The notes under the pieces were generated by a model. The model was not told the origin of the DNA and made no database searches. It worked only from the letters and a program-made list of their open reading frames with translations. Made by a program: the position numbers and the translations under genes. Below are positions 36,770 to 46,400 of a stretch of DNA of 64,000 nt, in pieces (the first letter of the stretch is position 1; each line of letters begins with the position of its first letter). Source of the stretch: Chthoniobacter flavus (GTDB lineage: Bacteria > Verrucomicrobiota > Verrucomicrobiia > Chthoniobacterales > Chthoniobacteraceae). The stretch is from assembly GCA_945861435.1 (NCBI GenBank), contig CAMAUX010000028.1, positions 1 through 64,000 on the forward strand, in the 5' to 3' direction.

Positions 36770-38068
36770 TTACCGGAGAGGTTTGTCGCCCGTTTCCTTC
36801 ACCCGCAAGCTGGTGAGGATGGTGGCCACCGAGGCGAAGATGACCAATCCAGCGGGGGCAATCCTGCTGTGCGTGGCTGCCATGAGGCTCGTGCAGATCA
36901 GCGGGGTCATGCCCCCCATGATGCCAGCCGCGATGTTGTAGGAAAGGCCCAGTCCGCTTGCGCGGAGCGACCGTGGAAACCTCTCTGCGGCCCACACCGA
37001 ATAGCACGTATTACCAGGCCCCACGATGAGCGAGAACCCAAGCAGTGCGGCCAGTGTGTAAGAATGCACCCCTGTGTTGACGATCATGAAGAGAGGCACG
37101 GCGGTGATCGCGCACCCTGCGGAGGAGAGCAGCACCATTGTCTTGCGGCCGATCTTGTCGGCGAGAAAACCACCGAGCGGGTTGAGCAGCACGACGAGCC
37201 CCATGCAGGCAGCCTGAAACGCCAGCGCCGTGGACTGCGGGAAGAGGTGCCCGCTCACGAGATAGGAGGGCATGAAGATCGCGACAATGTAAAACCCGCT
37301 CTGCGTCGCCCAGCCGGCAATCGCGGTCTTTATAATCACCATCGGGTACTCGGAAAAGGCATGGAAGACACTGGATCGCCGCTCCTTGGAGCCGACGTGC
37401 CGCTCCGGAATCTCCTCAGCAGGCAGGTACGTGCGCAACAACGCGATCACAAGGCCGAGCGGAATGGAAAGCAGGAACGGCAGCCTCCACGCCCACTGCA
37501 GGACCTGTTCGTTCGTGAAAATGGAGAAGAGCGCCACCCCAACCCCGGAGCCCATCAGAAGACCGATGGTGGCAGAGGATGCCGCCAGACTGCCGTAAAG
37601 AGCGCGTCGGTGGGGCGGCGCGTTTTCCACCAGATACGTGAGAGACGTGATGAATTCCCCCCCCACGGACAACCCTTGGAGCAGACGCAAAATCGTGAAA
37701 AGAATCGGGGCCGCGATCCCGATGCTGGCGTAGACAGGAAGCATGCCGCCCAGCGCGGTCGTCACCGCCATGAGTCCTGCGGAAAGCATCAGCACCAACC
37801 GTCTCCCGCGATGATCCGCGATGTGGCCGAAGACCGCCCCGCCTGCCATCCGCATCACATAGCCCGCTGCGAAAACCCCAAAGACGGCGAGGATCGAGAC
37901 GAGCGGGTTTCCCTCGGGGAAGAAAAGCTTTCCAAGGGTGGGAGCAAGGACTCCGTAAAGTCCAAAATCGAACCACTCCATCGTGTTGCCAGCCATGCCG
38001 GCCATAATCACAACGGGCCTGACAACGGGTGGCTTCTGGGATTCCTCAGGGGCGGTAATAGTGTTCAA
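36770..38068 (-). CDS. MFS transporter of the metabolite:H+ symporter (MHS) type
   Basis: 432 residues, twelve membrane segments. N-terminal MEWFDFGLYG, the loop motif GHIADHRGRR between TM2 and TM3, SVGGEFITSLTYLVE in TM5 and the second loop ADKIGRKT are all typical of MHS symporters (ProP, ShiA, KgtP group), which bring organic acids or osmolytes in with protons. The substrate is unknown. It is divergent from a UbiD-family gene across a 388-bp region that holds a dispersed element, so regulation may be shared. Confidence 0.9.
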   Translation of the reverse strand: MNTITAPEESQKPPVVRPVVIMAGMAGNTMEWFDFGLYGVLAPTLGKLFFPEGNPLVSILAVFGVFAAGYVMRMAGGAVFGHIADHRGRRLVLMLSAGLMAVTTALGGMLPVYASIGIAAPILFTILRLLQGLSVGGEFITSLTYLVENAPPHRRALYGSLAASSATIGLLMGSGVGVALFSIFTNEQVLQWAWRLPFLLSIPLGLVIALLRTYLPAEEIPERHVGSKERRSSVFHAFSEYPMVIIKTAIAGWATQSGFYIVAIFMPSYLVSGHLFPQSTALAFQAACMGLVVLLNPLGGFLADKIGRKTMVLLSSAGCAITAVPLFMIVNTGVHSYTLAALLGFSLIVGPGNTCYSVWAAERFPRSLRASGLGLSYNIAAGIMGGMTPLICTSLMAATHSRIAPAGLVIFASVATILTSLRVKETGDKPLR

Positions 38069-38199
38069 GGCGGCAAGGTCTTTTTCGGATAGTGGGCGGT
38101 CGAGGCAAAATCATCTGGCATCGGTGAGATTGAGCCCCGCCATGGAGGACTTGCTGTTGGTTCAACGCGACAACTCATTAGACGGAGCTCAGCGATACT

Positions 38200-38345
38200 G
38201 CACCGACCGGCAAACGCCTGCGCACCGTGATGCTCAGCGGCCCATGGAAGGCACCGAATACACAGACCCCGAAACCGCCTCCCACCCTCCTCATTCCCGT
38301 CCTCCTTTCCATGTCGTCCGCGCATTCCGTGGGCCCATCCGCTCA
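38200..38345 (-). repeat. Dispersed palindromic element, copy D (second subfamily)
   Basis: About 146 bp in the region between divergent symporter and UbiD genes. It has the same inverted halves (GGCCCATGG ... TTCCGTGGGCC) and pyrimidine-rich centre as copies A-C, but a different left arm, which it shares with copy E (GCGCACCGTGAT in both). The rest of 38069-38456 holds no gene. Confidence 0.7.
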
Positions 38346-38456
38346 CTAACGACCCCACCTCACTCAGCATCTCTTATTAGTGCCCAGACCCATGGCCGGG
38401 CTTGGCATGCGGGGCGGCCTGTTGAGAATAAGCAGCGCTCTTTCAAGAGGGATCCC

Positions 38457-40301
38457 ATGCCTTATCACTCGCTGCGCCACTGCATTGCCGATCTGGAACG
38501 GCATGGACACCTCGTCCGCATCGGGGTGGAGGTGGATCCGTTCCTTGAACTGGCTGAGATCCAGCGCCGCGCTTATCTGGCCAAGGCGCCCGCCCTCCTT
38601 TTCGAGCGCGTCAAAGGCTCCCCGTTTCCCGCGGTGGCAAACCTCTTCGGCACGATGGATCGCGCCCGGTTCATTTTCCGGGAAACGCTCGAGTCGGTGC
38701 GCCAAGCCGTTCGGCTCAAGGCCAGACCGGAGGAGTTCCTCAAAGCGCCACACCGTTTCCTGAAGGCGCCGTGGGCGGGACTCCATGCACTGCCACGCCG
38801 GAGCCTTGGACGGGTGCCCGTGCTTTTTGGGAAAACCACGATCGATCAGCTCCCGCAGCTCACCTCCTGGCCGATGGACGGTGGTCCGTACATCACCCTT
38901 CCCCAGGTCTTCACGGAAGACCCGGCGCGCCCGGGCGTCCTGCATTCGAACATCGGCATGTACCGGGTGCAGATGCTTGGAAATGAGTACCGATCCAACG
39001 AGGAGGTCGGGCTGCATTACCAGATCCACCGCGGGATGGGAGTCCACCACAGCCGCGCGGCTGAACGAGGGGAACGGCTGCGGGTGAGCATCTTTGTCGG
39101 CGGCCCGCCCGCTCACACCCTTGGTGCGGTGATGCCGCTGCCCGAGGGAATGTCCGAGGTGCTCTTCAATGGAATGCTGGCCGGCCGCGCCTTCCGTTAT
39201 GCGCGCATCGACGGCCATGTGGTTTCCTCGGATGCAGACTTCTGCATCGTGGGTTCGATCGATCCAAGGGCGGTGAAGCCCGAGGGGCCCTTTGGCGATC
39301 ATCTCGGATATTACTCGCTGCGGCATGATTTTCCGGTGATGCGCGTGGAGGCGGTCTACCACCGGCGGGACGCGGTGTGGCCGCTGACGGTGGTCGGACG
39401 TCCGCCGCAGGAGGACACCACTTTCGGAGCGTTGATCCACGAGATCGCCGCGCCGATGGTTCCGTTCAGTGTGCCCGGTCTTGTCTCGATGCACGCGGTG
39501 GATGCCGCGGGTGTGCATCCGCTGCTGCTGGCGGTGGGGCACGAACGCTACGTGCCCTACGCACGCGAGAGGCGGCCGCAGGAACTCCTCACCGTGGCCA
39601 ACGCGGTGCTCGGGTTTGGTCAGGCCTCGCTTGCCAAGTACCTGCTCATCGCCGCCCATGAGGACGCCCCCACGCTCGATTCACACGATATCCGCGGCTT
39701 TTTCCGTCATGTGCTCGAGCGCGTGGACTGCACGCGGGACCTTCATTTCCAGACGCGGACCACGATGGACACCCTCGATTATTCCGGCACCGGGATCAAC
39801 GAGGGCTCCAAGCTGGTGATCGCCGCCGCCGGTGAACGCCGCCGGTCACTCGCCTCCACGCTGCCTGCCGGCTTCCAGCTTCCGACCGGCTTCTCCGACC
39901 CGCGTTTCTGCATGGAAGGGGTTCTTGCGGTGACGGCTCCCGGGACTGGCGATGGAGTGGCGGACACATTTTGTTCAGGAATGGAGCACATTCCGATGGA
40001 AGGCGTGGCGCTGGTGCTGCTGGTGGATGACAGCGAGTTCGCTGCGCGGACCATGAACAACTGGCTCTGGGTGGCGTTCACCCGCAGCAACCCTTCCCAC
40101 GACGTGCACGGCATCCGTAGTTTCATCGAGCACAAGCACTGGGGCTGCAAAGGGCCGCTGGTCCTCGATGCGCGCCGCAAGCCGCATCACGCCCCCCCGT
40201 TGGTGGAAGACCCCGCCGTCACGCGCCGGGTGGACGCGCTCTGCGCGCGGGGAGGGGCGCTGCATGCGGTGCTGGGCGGCGCGGACTCCGCCGGCGCCTG
40301 A
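38457..40301 (+). CDS. UbiD-family decarboxylase
   Basis: 614 residues from the ATG at 38457, preceded by an AAGAGGGAT ribosome site. UbiD proteins use prenylated FMN to (de)carboxylate aromatic or unsaturated acids. Features: an N-terminal region (MPYHSLRHCIADLERHGHL), GMYRVQMLGNE, HHSRAAERGERL, KPEGPFGDHLGYYS (flavin/metal site in the family) and a late HWGCKGP tail. It is longer than quinone-pathway UbiD (about 490). The flavin prenyltransferase UbiX is not in the window. The divergent MHS symporter could import its substrate, which is speculation. Confidence 0.9.
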   Translation: MPYHSLRHCIADLERHGHLVRIGVEVDPFLELAEIQRRAYLAKAPALLFERVKGSPFPAVANLFGTMDRARFIFRETLESVRQAVRLKARPEEFLKAPHRFLKAPWAGLHALPRRSLGRVPVLFGKTTIDQLPQLTSWPMDGGPYITLPQVFTEDPARPGVLHSNIGMYRVQMLGNEYRSNEEVGLHYQIHRGMGVHHSRAAERGERLRVSIFVGGPPAHTLGAVMPLPEGMSEVLFNGMLAGRAFRYARIDGHVVSSDADFCIVGSIDPRAVKPEGPFGDHLGYYSLRHDFPVMRVEAVYHRRDAVWPLTVVGRPPQEDTTFGALIHEIAAPMVPFSVPGLVSMHAVDAAGVHPLLLAVGHERYVPYARERRPQELLTVANAVLGFGQASLAKYLLIAAHEDAPTLDSHDIRGFFRHVLERVDCTRDLHFQTRTTMDTLDYSGTGINEGSKLVIAAAGERRRSLASTLPAGFQLPTGFSDPRFCMEGVLAVTAPGTGDGVADTFCSGMEHIPMEGVALVLLVDDSEFAARTMNNWLWVAFTRSNPSHDVHGIRSFIEHKHWGCKGPLVLDARRKPHHAPPLVEDPAVTRRVDALCARGGALHAVLGGADSAGA

Positions 40302-40325
40302 TCCAGCGGGCATCCGTGCGAGGCG

Positions 40326-41123
40326 CTACTTTGCGGCGGCCCAGCGGATGGCCTCGAGCACGTGCCTTCTCACAAAGGGCGTCGCCAGGGAGCGCAGGTC
40401 GTGGCCGAACTCCGTGTAAAAGAACCGGCCGCCATCAGCGGGCTCGTTTGTCCATGCGATGGGATGGTCGGCGCCCATCGCCCTGCCGTTGCGGGTTTGG
40501 AAATATTCGCGGACGGGGGTGTAGGTGGATTCGTCGACGCGCAGCAGCACACGGAATCCGGGCAGGCCGGTGACGCTGCGGTCGTGATTGGTCCAGTCCG
40601 CTTCAATCCAGAACTCCGGCGGCTGCCCATGGACGGAGGGGTGCTCCCGTGCGGCCGGATCGACGAGCACGCGCGCCTTGGTGAAATCGGAGTCACTGTT
40701 GAAGTCGCAACCACCGAGCGCGTTGAGCCACGGCCAGCCGCTCTGATGCACGAGTGCGGCGTGCAGGCCGACGATCCCGTGGCCCTTGGAGAACCATGCC
40801 TCCACGCTTTTGCGCGATTCTTCGGCGAGCACCTTGTCGAGTTCGTTGGCGTTGTTGAGCACCAGCACATCGTAGCGTGCGAGAGCCTCCGGCTTGAGAT
40901 CCTTGGCGTGCTCCGTCACATCCACTTCGAAACCGTTCTCGTGCCCGAGCAGCACCAGCCACCGGTTGATTCCGGGGATGTCCGGGTGCCGGTAGAAGCC
41001 TGTGTTGGAATACACCAAAACCCGCAACCCTGTGCCCCGTGCGTTAGGGCCCGTTGGTTCATGAGCAGGGGCGCAACAGGCGAGAAGCAGCAGGACGATG
41101 ACAAGGACGGGTGGGATTTTCAT
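40326..41123 (-). CDS. ThuA-domain exported protein
   Basis: 265 residues from the ATG at 41123. The N terminus MKIPPVLVIVLLLLACCAP looks like a lipoprotein signal (lipobox LLAC). The ThuA fold (class I glutamine amidotransferase-like) shows VLVYSNTGFYRHPDIPGI, YDVLVLNNAN, and GHGIVGLHAALVHQ, where the His-containing loop replaces the classic Cys nucleophile. ThuA-like proteins are linked to trehalose or sugar utilisation in PVC bacteria and may bind carbohydrates; the activity is not established. It is convergent with the UbiD gene 24 bp away. Confidence 0.88.
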   Translation of the reverse strand: MKIPPVLVIVLLLLACCAPAHEPTGPNARGTGLRVLVYSNTGFYRHPDIPGINRWLVLLGHENGFEVDVTEHAKDLKPEALARYDVLVLNNANELDKVLAEESRKSVEAWFSKGHGIVGLHAALVHQSGWPWLNALGGCDFNSDSDFTKARVLVDPAAREHPSVHGQPPEFWIEADWTNHDRSVTGLPGFRVLLRVDESTYTPVREYFQTRNGRAMGADHPIAWTNEPADGGRFFYTEFGHDLRSLATPFVRRHVLEAIRWAAAK

Positions 41124-41380
41124 TGGGGGGCTTCCTGTCTGGAAAAGCTCCGGAGGCTCCAGTGGAGCCGCTCCGTATCTGCGACTCAAGGCGGCGGGCG
41201 GTTTGGCGAGCTGAGCCGCCTCCGGTTACCCGTTCCCTTCGTTGATCCTGATTGAAGCCCGGCTCCGATTGGAATTCTAGAACGGCCCTGTGAGCTGTGT
41301 CGGCGCTGGCCTTCGGGGGCGACCGCTCAATGCCGATCGAGAACCGAGCGGGTTGGAGCGCGGGCCGCGCATCAGAGGGT

Positions 41381-41836
41381 TCAGCGTTCGATCCTGCTGG
41401 ATCTGGGGCCCGAAATGAGGCGGACCATCTGACCATTGGCGAAGTCCTCGCCGTTGTCGCGTTGAACAAGGACGGATTCCCTTCCGTCGTTCCGGCGGTA
41501 AGTGATTTCGAGGCCGTTGGTCTTGTTCAGACGTTTTTCGGCCTGATTGCCCAGCAGCAGACCGCCGACAGCGCCACCCACGGCCGCAAGCCCCGAGGCT
41601 TTCCCATGACCGATCATGGATCCCGCAATGCCTCCGGCGAGGCCTCCGGAGACGGCGCCGACGCCGGTGGTGCCCTCCTTGATCACGACAGGGCGGATCC
41701 CGGTGATTTGGACGCGTTCGACGCGCATGGATACGCCGGCTTCGTTGCGTTGGTAGCTCGGCAGGTCGGACTCCGCGCAGCCCGCCAAGAGGGCGGAGAG
41801 GGCGAGGGCAACGTGGATGCGGGGGAGGCGATGCAT
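41381..41836 (-). CDS. Glycine-zipper outer-membrane lipoprotein (SlyB-like)
   Basis: 151 residues from the ATG at 41836 (an ATG at 41842 is also possible). Lipobox LLAGC near residue 19. A middle part has glycine-zipper repeats (GAVSGGLAGGIAGSMIGHG, then AVGGAVGGLLLG), typical of SlyB/Pcp-like lipoproteins that insert in the outer membrane. The last 45 residues are beta-like and charged (ITYRRNDGRESVLVQRDNG). Likely involved in envelope integrity; no detailed function can be stated. Confidence 0.88.
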   Translation of the reverse strand: MHRLPRIHVALALSALLAGCAESDLPSYQRNEAGVSMRVERVQITGIRPVVIKEGTTGVGAVSGGLAGGIAGSMIGHGKASGLAAVGGAVGGLLLGNQAEKRLNKTNGLEITYRRNDGRESVLVQRDNGEDFANGQMVRLISGPRSSRIER

Positions 41837-42101
41837 AATCATTAGTTTTTGATCGATTGGTGGCGAAGCGAGGCGGCTCCGCTCTCCGGGCAACGAGTGC
41901 TTAAATCAAGCTCCCGAGGCGCAGGGATTGCCATCTTGTTAGTCTTTGGCTGCTGCGTATTGCAGCAAAAAGATGGATGTTTTTTCTCCGGGTCGGCCGT
42001 GTGTCCCGGCGGTTGCGACGGGCATGGGGTGAAGTGCGCCGGAATCTTCCCTCCCTCCATGGACGCGGACTCGATGCCGCCGCCGATTCCCTCACGGAGC
42101 C

Positions 42102-42776
42102 ATGAAAGATCAACACTCAGCTATTACTTCAGGAGAACCGCCCGTCATTTCTGGACCCGGAGTCGCCGGGGCCTCGGGGGCGGGCATCGAATCCGAGCAG
42201 CGCGCAGGCGCGGCTCAGAATGCAGGAACAACGAAAACAACGGGAGCACCAATGGGCACGATCACAGGGAGTACGGGACAGGGGGGGGCGGGATTTTTTT
42301 CCTCCCTTCTGAGGCCCTCGCAGGCGCTGGGAGCGCATGAGGAGGATGAAGCGGACGGATTTGGGGATCAGGCCGATTTGCCGGAGGTGGCCCGTTGGCG
42401 CTCTGCTCCGGGGGCATTGGTGGCCCGGGTGCGCGGGAGATTTTCCGCGGGAGTCCGCCGCATAGGAAGGCCCGAGGGATGGTCGGGGAGGGTCGGTTTG
42501 TGGGGGGGGGCGGGTATCGGAGGGGCCGGACTTGCAGGACTGGTGCTGGGACTGCTGCTGCGTCGGCGTCGGATGGCGGCCCGTCGTTCGCGTGGTTTTT
42601 TGCAGCGCAATGCTTCGTCTCTGGCGACCGGCTTGCCGTTGGTTCTGGGTGCGGCGTTTCTCGCGATCTTGCGGATGCGACGCACGCAACGGCCTCCCGC
42701 AGGCGAAGAGTCGACGGGGCAGGGGGGCGGTTCTGGAGGGGGCGCTGGGAGCGGCGGTTCCTGCAACTGCTCCTAA
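42102..42776 (+). CDS. Probable membrane protein with two hydrophobic segments
   Basis: 224 residues; the ATG is preceded by CACGGAGC, a fair ribosome site. The N-terminal 60 residues are Gly/Ala/Ser/Thr-rich. Two hydrophobic segments (IGGAGLAGLVLGLLL and TGLPLVLGAAFLAIL) are each flanked by Arg-rich stretches (RRRRMAARRSR and RMRRTQR). The tail is Gly/Ser-rich and ends with two Cys (SCNCS). No family recognised; the basic flanks support membrane insertion. The gene is otherwise isolated, and chance coding in this GC-rich DNA cannot be excluded. Confidence 0.5.
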   Translation: MKDQHSAITSGEPPVISGPGVAGASGAGIESEQRAGAAQNAGTTKTTGAPMGTITGSTGQGGAGFFSSLLRPSQALGAHEEDEADGFGDQADLPEVARWRSAPGALVARVRGRFSAGVRRIGRPEGWSGRVGLWGGAGIGGAGLAGLVLGLLLRRRRMAARRSRGFLQRNASSLATGLPLVLGAAFLAILRMRRTQRPPAGEESTGQGGGSGGGAGSGGSCNCS

Positions 42777-42855
42777 GGCCGCGGGTTGGCGCGCTCACAG
42801 GGCCTGATGAGGCAAAGGGGTTTTCCAAGGGGGGATCAGTTGCGCAGTGGGTGGC

Positions 42856-43000
42856 GGTGCCGGGAACACACGGACGACACGGAAAGGATGAGGGGGATGA
42901 GAAGGGAGGGAGGCTGGTTCGTGGTCCGTGTGTTCAGCGCGCTCCGTGGGCCGCTGCGAATCACGGTGCGCGTGCAGGGGGGCCAGTGGCGTGCGCTCAT
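42856..43000 (+). repeat. Dispersed palindromic element, copy E (second subfamily)
   Basis: About 145 bp with the inverted halves (GGAACACACGG ... CTCCGTGGGCC) and a purine-rich middle. Orientation is like copy A; its outer arm is shared with copy D (ATCACGGTGCGC as read here). Downstream, 43000-43448 has an AT-rich stretch (about 43010-43090) and GC-rich sequence without a supported gene. Confidence 0.7.
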
Positions 43001-43448
43001 GGGAGTCGAGTTGCGAATTTTGTATATAGTTTATCAGCCTGCATTTGTCTGGATATAAGCTATTTAGAGTTAAGGTAATCACAGGATTTGAGGTTTTGTG
43101 AGTTAGGCGGTGACCAGCAATTGGTCGCGCTCGCCTTTGTGCCGTCGCGGATTGAAAGGAGGCAGCCGGTTGCAGCCCGGTCGTGGTGCAAAGGGGGGCC
43201 GACGAGGGGTGATCGCGGTTCCTCGTGCGTATCGATCTCCCCATCGCGCCGCCGCTGTGGGCCCTGGATTTGGAGCGGTCGGCATGCGCAAAAAGGGGCA
43301 GATTTCCCTGAGCGTCTGCTTCAGGGGGGGCGTTCTGGACTGTTCCTGGCCTCTGAAGTGGGGGGGCGTGGGGACGACCCTGCCTGCCCCGCCCCGCACT
43401 TAAGGCGCAGTTTGTTCTCTTAATCCGAGCTAGAGTTGTGTATCAACT

Positions 43449-43466
43449 AGGGGTTCAGCCACCCCT
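43449..43466 (+). promoter_or_regulatory. Hairpin just before the giant protein start codon
   Basis: AGGGGT (43449-43454) and ACCCCT (43461-43466) form a perfect 6-bp stem with a 6-base loop, ending one base before the ATG at 43468. The only purine-rich ribosome-site-like bases lie in the left arm, so the stem could hide it. Function is inferred. Confidence 0.4.
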
Positions 43467-43467
43467 A

Positions 43468-46400
43468 ATGAAGTTTTCCGCTCGGCTACTGCAGCGATTT
43501 TTGCTGCCGTTGCTCCTCGTTTTTTGCGGGGTTGGAGCAGCGTGGGGTGGTGTTGCGCCGGTGGCAACTGCGGGCTCGCTGACGACGAAGGAAGACACGC
43601 CGGTGCCGTTCACTCTTCTTGCGACGGATGCGGATGGTGAAACGCTCACCTACCAGATTGTTACAAGCCCCGTGAGCGGTTCGATCACCGGCACGGCGCC
43701 CAATCTTGTCTACACGCCGAACGCGAATTTCAACGGGACGGACACGCTCTCGTTCAAAGCCTTTGATGGGAGCCTGTATTCATCGGTGGTTTCGGTGAAT
43801 ATCACGGTGAGCGCGGTGAATGATGCGCCGGAAGTGAGCTTCTCTGGGTTCTCCCAGTTCGCGTCGCCGCAGTTCTCCTTCAAGGTCGGGTCGTCGGGCA
43901 CGGCGGATGGGCAGTTCAGCGAACCTTCGGCACTGGCGCGCGACGCGCAGGGCAACCTGTACGTTGTGGATTCGCTCAACCATCGGGTGCAGGTGTTCAG
44001 TCCTGCGGGCGTGTTTCTGCGCAAATGGGGCACGCAGGGCAGCGCCCAAGGGCAGTTCAATGCGCCGCGCGGGATCGCGTTGGATTCCACTGGCAACGTG
44101 TACGTGGTCGACACGATGAACAGCAGGGTGCAGGTGTTCACATCCGCCGGCACCTTTCTTCGTTCCTGGGGCACGTCTGGCACTGCGGACGGCCAGTTCG
44201 CCAACCCTTCTGGGATCGCGGTGAGCAGTGCGGGGCGCGTGAATGTGGTCGACCGGGGCAACCACCGCGTGCAGGTCTTTGATACGAACGGCACGTTCCT
44301 GACGAAGTGGGGGGGATACGGCTCTGCGAATGGCCTCTTCAACGATCCCTGGTGTGTGGCGTTGGACTCCACAGGCAATGTGTATGTGACCGACGGCTTG
44401 AACTATCGCGTTCAGGTGTTCAGTTCCACCGGCACTTTCGTGCGCACGATGGGCTCCTATGGAACGGGCAACGGCCTCTTCAAGTGGCCCGTCGGGGTGG
44501 CTCTGGATTCCGTCGGAAACATTTATGTCGCGGACGCCACCAATCAGGTCATCCAGGTGTTCAGTGGCACGGGCGCCTTCCAGCGGCAGATTGGCGGCGC
44601 GGGTTCGGCCAACGGTCAGTTCACGCAAGCCTTCGGGGTGGCGGTGGAGCCTTATTCCGGGGCCGTTTGGGGGACCGACATCGGCGCGCATCGGCTCCAG
44701 CGCTTTTCGCAGATGCCGCTGGTGAAAGTGAATCAGAACAGTGGTGCCGCAACCTTCACGGGCTTTGTCGTGGCGGGGGGTGGAGCGCCGGACGAAACGA
44801 CGCAAACCGTGACGCTGACGACGAGCACGGCCAACCCGAGTTTGTTTTCTGCGCAGCCGACGCTGGATGCGAGCGGGCGGCTGACGTTCACCCCGGCAAC
44901 CAATGCGGCGGGAAGCACGCTGGTCGCCGTCATGGCGCGCGACAACGGCGGCACGACCAATGACGGGGTCGACGCCACGGTGAAGACTTTTGCGCTGAGC
45001 ATTGTTCCCTCCACCGGCCCTCCCGTGGCGCAGCCGGTTGCGTTGAGTCTGATCGATACGGCGGCGGCCGACACCTTTGTCAACACCACGGGAACCGTGA
45101 TCTCAGGTGATTTGCCGGGCGGAACGACGCTGACTTTCGGTCTCGCCTACAATGTGGGAAGCCTGAATTTCGGCACTGGCGGTAGCAGGTATCTCACCGT
45201 GCCTGCGGGTGATGAGTTCCGGTTTGGAACCGGTGACTTCACGATCGAGACGTGGGCCTATGTCACGAACACAAGTCACTTCACTTTTTATGATTCCGGT
45301 GGGGACGTGAATCAGGCCGGCAGCTTTGCCTTCTGGAGTGAGAATGGATCGATCAAGACCCGGATCGATGGGCCGAACCATGAGATTATGAGCGCCTTGA
45401 ATGGCGGTTGGCTGAACACTTGGACGCATTACGCGGTGGTGCGTCGTTTGGGGACGATCACCATGTACGTGAACGGCGTTGCACAAGTCAGCGCTTCCTC
45501 GCCTTACAACATCACGAATGGAAGTCCGTATATTGGTCGTCTTGCGGGTTATCCGGGCTATGCCGATCTGGCGGGTAAGCTTGCGAATTTCCGCATCGTC
45601 AAGGGCACCGGGATTTACACCGCAAACTTCACTCCGCCGACCGGTGTGCTGACCGCGGTGACCGGCACCTCGCTGCTGCTGCAGCCGACCTCCCAAGCGA
45701 GGCTGTTGGAAGATTCCAGCAGTTATAATCACACGGTGGCCAATAATGGGGGCGTGCTCTTCGACGCTGGCGGGCCCTCGGGGTTGGTGGGCGTCGCCGC
45801 GGTGAATGGTGCGGCATCGCGCACCGGCGCGTACGGCACCCTTTCCGTGAGTACGGCGACTGGGGCTTACATGTTCACGCCCAACGCTTCCGCGATCAAC
45901 GCGCTCAACGGCTTCGCCACGGAGACGTTCTTCATGACCGTGGGTGACGGCACGGCGACAACGACGGCGACTTTCACTCTCTCCGTGACCGGTGCGGCCG
46001 ACGCGCCGATGGTCGCGGGCACGGCGTTCCGCCTGCTTTACGAAACAACGAACCCGAGTCGCGATGCGAGTGGGGCAATCGTGTACAGTGCGGGTTACGG
46101 CACCGGCCCTTCCGATGCGGCGGCGATTTTCGCTGCGTCCGGCGCCCCGATTTCCCGGATCCGCTACCGCATGGAACTCACCGTTGGTGGTGTTGCCAAG
46201 TATGCGGAAGCGATCTTTGACGCTTGGTCGGGCGTCACGGCGGCCGACCTGCGGGTGCCTGCGGATGACAGCGCCGGCAACCGTTTTATCCTGCAGAGAA
46301 ATGTGACGAATCTCACGGTCGATTCCAACTACAGCACCGTGACGAATGGTTCGGGTTTCACGGGGCGCTTGGAGATCTGGCCCTACAATTATGCGCCGTC

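Noticed and set aside
43088-43423. Short frames just upstream of the giant gene
   Set aside because: No start signal or recognisable sequence; both strands are open because of GC content.
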